From assembly GCA_900548225.1 (NCBI GenBank), contig URJM01000054.1, positions 1 to 13,309 on the forward strand: a DNA stretch of 13,309 bases, given 5' to 3'. A program made the translations under genes and the position numbers. This document shows, piece by piece, positions 7,112 through 13,309 of the stretch. The number at the start of each line of letters is the position of its first letter. Position 1 is the first letter of the stretch. The DNA comes from an uncultured bacterium. GTDB lineage: Bacteria; Verrucomicrobiota; Lentisphaeria; Oligosphaerales; Oligosphaeraceae. A model generated the notes under the pieces. It ran no database searches. It worked only from the letters and a program-made list of their open reading frames with translations, and had not been told where the DNA came from.

Positions 7112-8014
7112 CTACTCCTCCTCGCCGCCCTGGGCGGCCTGCCGGGGCGTCTCGAAGGTGAAATGCCCGAGCTGCCCTGCGCGAAACTCCTTGAGGAAGG
7201 TCTGCGCCGCCTTCTCGACGGAGGGGACGCCGCCTGACACAAGCATCCCGCGCCTCCGCGCCAGACACTCCAGGATTTCCTGCGGGGAATCGGATACATC
7301 ACCAAGGTCAAGCGCCTTCAGTGGATCCCGAATCGGCAGGGAAAGAAGCTTCGAGATGACGAACTGGGCGGTCAGGACAGGCTCGGTGCTGCCGTCGGGG
7401 ATGTTGCCCAGGGCCGTCAGCAAAAGCTCATGCTCCTTGTCACGCAGCTGAGGCCACAGCACGCCAGGAGTGTCCAGCAATTCAACTTGCCCGCCTGCCA
7501 ATGACACCCATTGGTTGGAACGGGTGACGCCGGGGCGGTCCTGGACCTTCGCGACGTTCTTCTGCTTCAGCCGGTTCACAAGCGTGGACTTGCCGATGTT
7601 CGGAATCCCGACAATCATCAGGCGGACGGGGCGGAGAAGCGGTCGGGTGGCGCCGCGGTCTGCACGGGCCTTCAGCGCAAACTCCCGCCAGTGCTCGACC
7701 AGCCCCTCCGGCTTGCGGAGACGGCTGGAGTCCAGAAAGTCAATGGTCTCGCCCTTCTCGCGGAACCACTCCTGCCAACGGCGGTTCTGCACGGAGTTCG
7801 CCAGGTCGGACTTGTTGGCGACAAGCACGCGGGGACGCGTAATAAGACGCCGCTCCAGCCTGGGGTTCCTGGTTGACAGGGGCGCCCGCGCGTCAATGAG
7901 CACGACAGCCATGTCCACCAGGGACAACGCCTGCTTCATGGCGACCTCCGCCTTGAGCATGTGCCCGGGATACCAGAGGCTGCGGCTGCTGTTTTCGTAG
8001 GGATTGTCGGACAT
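7112..8014 (-). CDS. rbgA: Ribosome biogenesis GTPase YlqF/RbgA
   Basis: This 300-residue circularly permuted GTPase promotes late assembly of the 50S ribosomal subunit. The permuted motif order is clear: DARAP (41-45), G4 NKSD (67-70), G1 GIPNIGKS (136-143), G2 GVTR (162-165), G3 DTPG (181-184). The N-terminal WYPGHM (14-19) is the family hallmark, and the C-terminal half is the usual helical domain that contacts rRNA. The length is close to Bacillus RbgA. Its ATG has only a weak GGAAG upstream. It heads the ylqF-truB-ribF-aroE cluster, but the GH78 gene ends only 23 nt upstream on the same strand, so read-through from that gene is possible. No promoter could be picked out in the gap; one may lie inside the GH78 coding sequence. 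Confidence 0.95.
   Translation of the reverse strand: MSDNPYENSSRSLWYPGHMLKAEVAMKQALSLVDMAVVLIDARAPLSTRNPRLERRLITRPRVLVANKSDLANSVQNRRWQEWFREKGETIDFLDSSRLRKPEGLVEHWREFALKARADRGATRPLLRPVRLMIVGIPNIGKSTLVNRLKQKNVAKVQDRPGVTRSNQWVSLAGGQVELLDTPGVLWPQLRDKEHELLLTALGNIPDGSTEPVLTAQFVISKLLSLPIRDPLKALDLGDVSDSPQEILECLARRRGMLVSGGVPSVEKAAQTFLKEFRAGQLGHFTFETPRQAAQGGEEE
7117..7122 (-). promoter_or_regulatory. Shine-Dalgarno sequence of truB
   Basis: A perfect AGGAGG lies 7 nt before the GTG start of truB (7109-7107), within the last Glu codons of ylqF. It is the main reason for choosing this GTG over upstream in-frame ATGs. Confidence 0.8.
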
Positions 8015-8037
8015 GTGGGTCTTCCGTGGGGCGCGGC

Positions 8038-10737
8038 CTAGCGCACCTTGAACCGGAGGCAGTAGTCTCCGGGGAGCGCGATGAGCCTGCCCTCATCGTC
8101 ATGCTGCAGTTCCAGGTCTCCGTTGAACGAGGCCAGCTTGTACGGGGGAAGCGTGACTTCGGCGCTGGAGTTGTCCGGCACGCTGAAGCACCACTCCAAT
8201 TCGTTGTGCGCGAATCCCCAGTATGAGAGGATGTAGCCGTATGGCGAGATGAATGCGGCCAGCGCCGCACCCATGGATTCGTTGAAGGCTGGCGCCAGGC
8301 GGAAACGCTTGAAGGCGACTGCGGACGGGTCGTCCTCGATTGGCTGGATTCCGCAAATCCCCTCGAAGAACCACTCCGAGACCGCGCCGTATGCGTAGTG
8401 GTTGAAGGAGTTCATGTTGATGTCGCCGAAGCCCGTCTCCTTCGTGTAGCTGTTCCAGCGTTCCCACATTGTTGTGGCGCCCTGTGTGATGGGGTATATC
8501 CAGCTGGGATAGCTCTGCTGGCGCAGGAGGTCGTAGGCCACGTCCGACCTGCCATAGCGTGTGAGGACGGGCAGCAGCAGCGGGGTTCCGAGGAAGCCCG
8601 TGGAGAGATGCAGGCCCCGTTTTTCGACAATGTCATTGACGAGCGCCTCCACCGTGCGTGCAATCCAGTTCTTGGGCAGCAGGTCGAAATGGAGTGCCAT
8701 GAGGTATGCGCACTGGGTTGTTTCCCTGAGGCCTGTCTTTGGGTCGAAGAATCTGCGCTTGAAGGCGTTGCGCACCTTCTTCGAGAGTGCCTCCATGTGT
8801 TCGCGGTCCTCCTCGCGCCCCAGGATTTTCGCAATGCGCGCGGCCAGCCTGGTCATTCCCGCGAGATATGCGGTCCCGATGAGGGCGTTGCTGGTGACCG
8901 CATTGACATTGAGCCAGTCGCCGAAGCGCGGCGGATCCAGGATGTATGTGCCGCGGGTGTACTTGATTTCACCGTCGATGTACTTCTTGATGTGGTCGAA
9001 GCTGCGCTCGAGAATCCGCACGTCGCCGTATTTGCGGTAGATTTGCCATGGGACAATCACGGCCGCGTCGCTCCAGCCAGGTCCGGGAGGCGGCACGGGG
9101 TCGTCTGGAACCGGGGACGGAGCGGCGTATGGATAGGTGCCCTCCTTGCCCTGCCCCAGGTTCAGGTCGGTCACCCACTTGTTGTAGAAGTCCGGGGCGT
9201 AGAGGCAGTATGTCGCGGTATTGCAGATCACCTCCGTGTCGCCGGTCCAGCCGAAACGCTCGTCCCTCTGCGGGCAGTCGGTCGGCACGTCAAGCAGGTT
9301 CGACCGCAATCCCCAGCCAGTATTCTCGAAGAGCTTGTTGACCATCTCGTCGGCGCAGGAGAAGGAGCCCGTCCGCAGCAGGTCGCTTGACAGGACAACC
9401 GCGTTGACGCTCTTCTTGGTGGGGCGTGGGCCGAACCAGCCCGAGATTTCCATGTATCTGAAGCCGTAGAATGTGAAGGTCGGCTCGTAGGTCACCTCCT
9501 CCGCATCGTCGCAGATATATGTAGTCATCGCCTTGGCGGTTCGCAGGTTGGAGACATAGAGCGAGCCGTCCGCCTCCAGCATCTCTCCATGTTTGACTGT
9601 GATGGTCGCGCCGCGCACGGTCTTCTTGAGATGCAGGACTTCGCGACCGGTGAAGTTCTGCCCGAAATCCACGATGTATGTGCCCTCGCAACGCTTCGTG
9701 ATGCTGACTGGCTCCATGGTCTGGAGCCGCGCCACCTTCGGGCCGCTGGTCCACTCGATCCTCGGCCAAATGTGCTTTTCATTGGCTGGAGGTTCATATA
9801 CTGCCGCCGCGGTGCTGGCCTGCTTCCTGGCAATCTCCTTTGTCCTCCATGCCTGGACTAGCTCCCCGTCGTAGATGTCGCCCATGCGAATCGATGCGCC
9901 AAGATTCGCGGTTCCGAAGGAGGAGTCGGTTCCAATCACCTCCACCGAACCATCCTCGAATACAAGACGGAGTTCGGCGCGCACAGTCTCCGGGTCACCC
10001 GGATATGCGTACCTGGGGGTGCCGATGTTCCACTGTGCCGCAATCCTGCCGGAATACCAGCCGCCGGCCAGGGTCAGCCACAGGGTATTGCCCTTCTGCT
10101 TCAGGTTGGAGGTGACGTCGTATGCCTGGTATTGCACACGGCTGCGATAGCAGGTCCAGCCCGGGGCAAATGGCCAGGAGACTACGCTGCCGTTGAGCTC
10201 GGCTTCGTAGCATCCAAGCGCGGTGGCGTAAAGACGGGCGCTCCTGAGCTTCTTCCCGCGGGGAAGGTCAAAGTCGCGGAAGAAAACCTGGGGATGCTCG
10301 CAAAGACGCTGGCCGCGCCAAAAGCATATCCACTTGCTGTCCTTCCACTCGCCCCCAAGAAATCCCGTCTCGAAGGTGTTGCCGTCCTGGCTCCAGGCGC
10401 TGACATCGCCGTCAGTGCTCTTTACCCGCACGCGCCATTTGTAGACGGTGAACGGCTTCAGCGGCGCACCACCGTAGACAATCTGGATGGAGGATGAGTC
10501 GTTGACCCAGCCGCTGTCCCACACGGGAGCCTTCACGCCAGACTCGAAGACCTGGATCTGGCGGGCGGCCTGGCTCACGCAGCCGGCCACGACATAGCCG
10601 AAGCGGGGCGACGGCTCGTCCATCCCGATGGGATTGTGCTTGTATTCGACCTGAAGGTCGTATGCGGAGAATGCAACGGGGAATTCCTCGTGGCTGCATT
10701 CGCATTCCTTGGAATGACATTCGTCGTGGCGGGCCAT
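8038..10737 (-). CDS. GH78-family alpha-L-rhamnosidase
   Basis: This 899-residue enzyme is predicted to release terminal L-rhamnose from plant or bacterial glycans. The order is an N-terminal Fn3-like domain (about 25-125, DLQVEYKHNPIGMDEPSPRF), beta-sandwich carbohydrate-binding domains (about 130-460), the (alpha/alpha)6-barrel (about 460-805) and a C-terminal beta-sandwich. The hallmark DCPQRDERFGWTGD (487-500) contains the likely general acid Glu493 and the conserved Asp487 and Asp500. GATTMWERW (753-761) contains the likely general base Glu759, and SFNHYAYG (777-784) is also typical. There is no signal peptide or hydrophobic N-terminus, so it is probably cytoplasmic. The first 18 residues are rich in Cys and His. 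No Shine-Dalgarno sequence is seen; the family domain begins near residue 25, so M1 is the best start. It is divergent from the GH20-type gene. Substrate specificity cannot be read from sequence. Confidence 0.93.
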   Translation of the reverse strand: MARHDECHSKECECSHEEFPVAFSAYDLQVEYKHNPIGMDEPSPRFGYVVAGCVSQAARQIQVFESGVKAPVWDSGWVNDSSSIQIVYGGAPLKPFTVYKWRVRVKSTDGDVSAWSQDGNTFETGFLGGEWKDSKWICFWRGQRLCEHPQVFFRDFDLPRGKKLRSARLYATALGCYEAELNGSVVSWPFAPGWTCYRSRVQYQAYDVTSNLKQKGNTLWLTLAGGWYSGRIAAQWNIGTPRYAYPGDPETVRAELRLVFEDGSVEVIGTDSSFGTANLGASIRMGDIYDGELVQAWRTKEIARKQASTAAAVYEPPANEKHIWPRIEWTSGPKVARLQTMEPVSITKRCEGTYIVDFGQNFTGREVLHLKKTVRGATITVKHGEMLEADGSLYVSNLRTAKAMTTYICDDAEEVTYEPTFTFYGFRYMEISGWFGPRPTKKSVNAVVLSSDLLRTGSFSCADEMVNKLFENTGWGLRSNLLDVPTDCPQRDERFGWTGDTEVICNTATYCLYAPDFYNKWVTDLNLGQGKEGTYPYAAPSPVPDDPVPPPGPGWSDAAVIVPWQIYRKYGDVRILERSFDHIKKYIDGEIKYTRGTYILDPPRFGDWLNVNAVTSNALIGTAYLAGMTRLAARIAKILGREEDREHMEALSKKVRNAFKRRFFDPKTGLRETTQCAYLMALHFDLLPKNWIARTVEALVNDIVEKRGLHLSTGFLGTPLLLPVLTRYGRSDVAYDLLRQQSYPSWIYPITQGATTMWERWNSYTKETGFGDINMNSFNHYAYGAVSEWFFEGICGIQPIEDDPSAVAFKRFRLAPAFNESMGAALAAFISPYGYILSYWGFAHNELEWCFSVPDNSSAEVTLPPYKLASFNGDLELQHDDEGRLIALPGDYCLRFKVR

Positions 10738-10965
10738 GATTTGGTAGGAAAAGCTTGGGGATTGCTGGATAAACTCAGGTAAACCGGCCTAATATAACTG
10801 GCGATAATATGCCAAAACGCCCTCCGCATTGTCTCTACTTTCTCTTTTCGGCTGATTCCCCGAATGAGTGTTATTGTAGTGCCCGGCACGCAACAACGGG
10901 CCTTCCGCCCGCCATGCGCACACCCCTCCCAACCTTTCCCCACCAAGACCAATACCTCACCAGCT
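10738..10965. promoter_or_regulatory. Divergent control region of GH78 and GH20-type genes
   Basis: This 228-bp region separates two divergent carbohydrate enzymes and should hold both promoters. The AT-rich part around 10790-10812 contains several -10-like hexamers (GATAAT at 10803-10808 on plus; TATATT on minus) without convincing -35 partners. An inverted repeat lies across the same place. If the longer start at 10864 were used for the GH20-type gene, the region would shrink to 126 bp. Confidence 0.4.
10799..10814. promoter_or_regulatory. Possible operator: TGGC-N8-GCCA inverted repeat
   Basis: TGGC (10799-10802) and GCCA (10811-10814) form a perfect 4-bp inverted repeat around GATAATAT, which itself looks like a -10 element. 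The location between two divergent sugar-hydrolase genes suits a repressor site controlling both. The arms are short and chance occurrence cannot be excluded; no regulator gene lies in the window. Confidence 0.3.
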
Positions 10966-12798
10966 ATGTTCAAATGGGCACAACTTGACCTCGCCAGACA
11001 GATGGAATCCGTCGATTTCATCAAGGAGTTCATGGCGACAATGGCAAAGGCAGGATACAATGGAATCCTGCTCTATCTGGAGGACAGGATCCGCACAAGG
11101 TCCTATCCCTACCCGAAGGACTCGGAGTGCTACACGCCGGCCCAGATGAGCGACCTTGTCCTATACGCACAAGGTCTTCAGCTTGAAGTAGTTCCCTGTG
11201 TCGCCACCCTCGGCCACGCGGAGCGGTTCCTCGCCCACGAGGAACTCCTGCCGCTTTCGGAGCTCCAGGGCGATGCGAAGGGGCGCTTCGGCGGAAGCCT
11301 CAAGCAGACCTTCTGCCCGACCAACCCGGACTTCTATCCGTTCCTCTGCACATACCTGAAGGAGGTCGCCGAAATCTTCCCGTCGAAATTCTTCCATGCG
11401 GGGCTTGACGAGTTCTGGGACTACTGCCTCTGCGACCGATGCAAGGCCGCCGCACCAGACTTCGACGCCCAGGCAAGGCTCTTCGCGGACCATGTGACGA
11501 AGATGGACGAATGCCTCAAGTCCTGCGGCAAGACAATGCTGATGTGGTCGGACATGTTCGAATACTATCCGAAGGCGCAGGAGATGATTCCGCGGGATGT
11601 CATCCTCGTGGACTGGCAATACCACGAAGATGTGCGGGACTACATCAGCCACCTCTTCGACGCAAAGTGCGAGGACAGGCTCGCCCTCAATGAACGCCTC
11701 GGGTTCGAGAGCTTCATCGCACCGGTGGACATGCTCTTCCGAAACGCGCAAAGCTACCTGGAATACGCCGAAAGACGCAAGTTCAACGGGTGCATCATCA
11801 CCAGCTGGGAGAAGACCGACAACTTCCTCTACAGGACATTCCCCACATTCGTCTACGCCGGAAACCTGATGAACGGCAAGTCGGAGGAATCCGCCCTGGA
11901 GTCGATGATGGAACAGCTATTCGGCACAAGGGACACAGTCCTGGCATCCGCAGTCACGCTGGCGCTCACTCAAGGACTCTGGAGACACTTCCAGTCAATC
12001 TCCAGGACTACCCTCTTCAGCAGGGACTTCCTGGGGCTGCCATGGCATAACATCGACGCGGACAGAATCGCCAGAAAACTGCTGAAGCAGTCGCTGCCGC
12101 AAATCAAGACCGACCTGGGGCGCAGAATCGCAGAGGACATGATTGACGCACTCGAGGAAAAGTGCATCTCCCACGCGCTGAAACGGTACTTCCTCGCAGT
12201 CGAAGAGGGCGCCCCCGCGGACGCGCAGCGCTTCGAAACACTGCGGAACGCCTTCGGAGAACTGATGGACGACAATGCGCGCCACTGGGAGGCCTGGCGT
12301 CCCGGAATCCAGGGCAACCTCTTCGAGGAAAAGAAGCCCTGGGCGCTCCAGGAACTCGACAACTTCCACAACACCCTCACCACCTCCAAATTCGTCCGGG
12401 TACGCTGCTGCGTCCCAGACGGCTATGTCGTGGAGCATCTCCGTGTCTCCCTCAAGTTCGAGAGAGGCGACGACTGGAAGGAAATCTACGACGGCATCAC
12501 CAAGCCCCAGGAGCTCACAAACGCCCTCGCGGAATTCTACCTGCCATACCACCCTGAAGGAAGAGCCGAGGCAATCCGAATCGAGGCATACGGCATGGGC
12601 GGCATCGGAGTCTGCTACGCAGAAGTCGACGGAGTTCCTCCGAAGTCGATTTCCGCAATCTCCGGATTTGTCCAAAACCCGGAGCATCTATTGCTGAACA
12701 ATGTGAATTACGCATGGTTTGGCAGCCAGTCCACTGAGGAGGCGTATTTCTCAAAGCCCGTCGCCGACACACGCCATGTGGTGGAGCTGAATCTCTAG
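10966..12798 (+). CDS. GH20-type beta-N-acetylhexosaminidase, hexosaminidase D-like
   Basis: This 610-residue protein starts directly with a TIM barrel, lacking the zincin-like N-terminal domain of classical GH20 enzymes. It resembles animal hexosaminidase D: WAQLDLARQME (4-14), GYNGILLYLED (30-40), YTPAQMSDLV (56-65) followed by LEVVPCVATLGHAERFL (73-89), FHAGLDEF (143-150) and GCIITSWEKTDNF (275-287). Asp148-Glu149 should be the catalytic pair, with Glu149 as general acid; Trp194, Trp217 and Trp281 may line the pocket. Predicted substrates are terminal GlcNAc or GalNAc residues. Three cysteines (154, 156, 159) follow the active-site pair. The C-terminal part (about 350-610) is helical and then beta-rich, function unknown. 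There is no signal peptide. ATG at 10966 is preferred because homology begins there; ATG at 10864 adds 34 residues rich in Pro. Neither start has a Shine-Dalgarno sequence. Confidence 0.8.
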   Translation: MFKWAQLDLARQMESVDFIKEFMATMAKAGYNGILLYLEDRIRTRSYPYPKDSECYTPAQMSDLVLYAQGLQLEVVPCVATLGHAERFLAHEELLPLSELQGDAKGRFGGSLKQTFCPTNPDFYPFLCTYLKEVAEIFPSKFFHAGLDEFWDYCLCDRCKAAAPDFDAQARLFADHVTKMDECLKSCGKTMLMWSDMFEYYPKAQEMIPRDVILVDWQYHEDVRDYISHLFDAKCEDRLALNERLGFESFIAPVDMLFRNAQSYLEYAERRKFNGCIITSWEKTDNFLYRTFPTFVYAGNLMNGKSEESALESMMEQLFGTRDTVLASAVTLALTQGLWRHFQSISRTTLFSRDFLGLPWHNIDADRIARKLLKQSLPQIKTDLGRRIAEDMIDALEEKCISHALKRYFLAVEEGAPADAQRFETLRNAFGELMDDNARHWEAWRPGIQGNLFEEKKPWALQELDNFHNTLTTSKFVRVRCCVPDGYVVEHLRVSLKFERGDDWKEIYDGITKPQELTNALAEFYLPYHPEGRAEAIRIEAYGMGGIGVCYAEVDGVPPKSISAISGFVQNPEHLLLNNVNYAWFGSQSTEEAYFSKPVADTRHVVELNL

Positions 12799-12883
12799 CC
12801 GACGGCGATGCAGGGCAGGAGTCTGTGCCGGCGCGCATCCCGACGCATCGGCATGGACTTCCCCCTGCAAGTCTCCCCTGGCG
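12799..12883. other. Convergent gap after the GH20-type gene
   Basis: Two converging genes end here. Short GC-rich inverted pieces such as CCGA-CGCA-TCGG near 12838-12850 could form a small hairpin, but no T-tract follows on either strand, so no terminator is called. Confidence 0.25.
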
Positions 12884-13309
12884 CTAGTAGAGGTAGAATT
12901 CGAAATCCTTGTATCCCTGCCGGGGATAGAAGTAGTCATCGAAGTCCTCTACGCTGGTTTTTTTGAACTCGAATGTGCATGTTGTCATGTCGATTGGCCA
13001 GTTTGCGCTGTATTTGAATTCGTCAGTATTGCTGAAATTGTTATCAAGGCTGAAGGAGAGGACTCGGCTGTATCCTTCCATCTTGAAGACACAATTGTCA
13101 AGACGCACCTCTGATTTTGTGACCGGAAACGTCTGGGTGGGCACGAGTGCATACAAGGAGCCGTTTGCCCCCGTCGGAGAATAGTATCTGAAGACACACT
13201 CCTTGAGAGAGATTCTCCCTACCCCGGCTATACTGGAGAAGGTGCAGTTCTCGGCGCGCAGTTCCACGACATCCCATATTGTCCCGTGGAAGGCCACTCC
13301 CTCCATGAA
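12884..13309 (-). CDS. Hypothetical protein with beta-helix-like repeats, partial (N-terminus beyond window)
   Basis: The frame is open to the right window edge; counting from the Met at 13306, 140 C-terminal residues are visible and the codon before it (Phe) suggests the protein continues upstream. I do not recognise a family. Four short strands end in Cys-x-Phe: LRAENCTF (16-23), LKECVF (34-39), LDNCVF (69-74) and MTTCTF (107-112). Such a ladder is typical of right-handed parallel beta-helix proteins, which include pectate lyase-like enzymes and surface proteins. The end is aromatic and acidic (DFDDYFYPRQGYKDFEFYLY, 121-140). Base composition is AT-richer than in the GH genes. It converges on the GH20-type gene with an 85-nt gap. 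Enzymatic function and location cannot be judged. Confidence 0.7.
   Translation of the reverse strand, partial: FMEGVAFHGTIWDVVELRAENCTFSSIAGVGRISLKECVFRYYSPTGANGSLYALVPTQTFPVTKSEVRLDNCVFKMEGYSRVLSFSLDNNFSNTDEFKYSANWPIDMTTCTFEFKKTSVEDFDDYFYPRQGYKDFEFYLY

Overview
The window is GC-rich bacterial chromosome (about 58-60% GC by eye). A clearly more AT-rich segment covers roughly 1-985, and the right edge is also somewhat AT-richer. No rRNA, tRNA, transposase or CRISPR array is visible. The mix of housekeeping genes with signal-less glycoside hydrolases, plus first genes lacking Shine-Dalgarno sequences, would fit a Verrucomicrobia/Lentisphaerae/Planctomycetes-type polysaccharide user. That placement is inference and no marker here fixes the taxon.

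Left (1-988): the first 480 bases, minus strand, are the start-proximal 160 codons of a Cas6-family CRISPR RNA endonuclease that runs off the window. The Tyr-His-Lys set known from Pyrococcus furiosus Cas6 is visible. A good sigma70-type promoter lies about 130 bp upstream of its start. The rest up to 988 is AT-rich, without a convincing gene, and holds a 10-mer repeated three times at exact 30-bp spacing. The rest of any cas operon and its array would lie beyond position 1.

Middle left (989-4542): a MoxR-family AAA+ ATPase (minus strand), without its usual DUF58/von Willebrand partners, is divergent from ettA (ABC-F translation factor). ettA is followed after 16 nt by nth (endonuclease III with an intact Fe-S cluster motif).

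Centre (4607-8014): a tight minus-strand operon, ylqF/rbgA - truB - ribF - aroE. Spacings are 2 nt, a 4-nt ATGA overlap and 5 nt, and each downstream gene has a strong Shine-Dalgarno sequence. It joins 50S assembly, tRNA pseudouridylation, FMN/FAD synthesis and the shikimate pathway. The gene just upstream (23 nt) on the same strand is a GH78 alpha-L-rhamnosidase, so the housekeeping cluster may be partly transcribed from a sugar-hydrolase promoter.

Right (8038-13309): the GH78 gene is divergent from a GH20-type beta-N-acetylhexosaminidase resembling hexosaminidase D. Neither has a signal peptide, so both probably act in the cytoplasm on imported oligosaccharides. Their shared 228-bp intergenic region contains a TGGC-N8-GCCA inverted repeat that could be an operator. 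The window ends in the C-terminal part of a minus-strand protein with repeated beta-helix-like Cys-x-Phe motifs.
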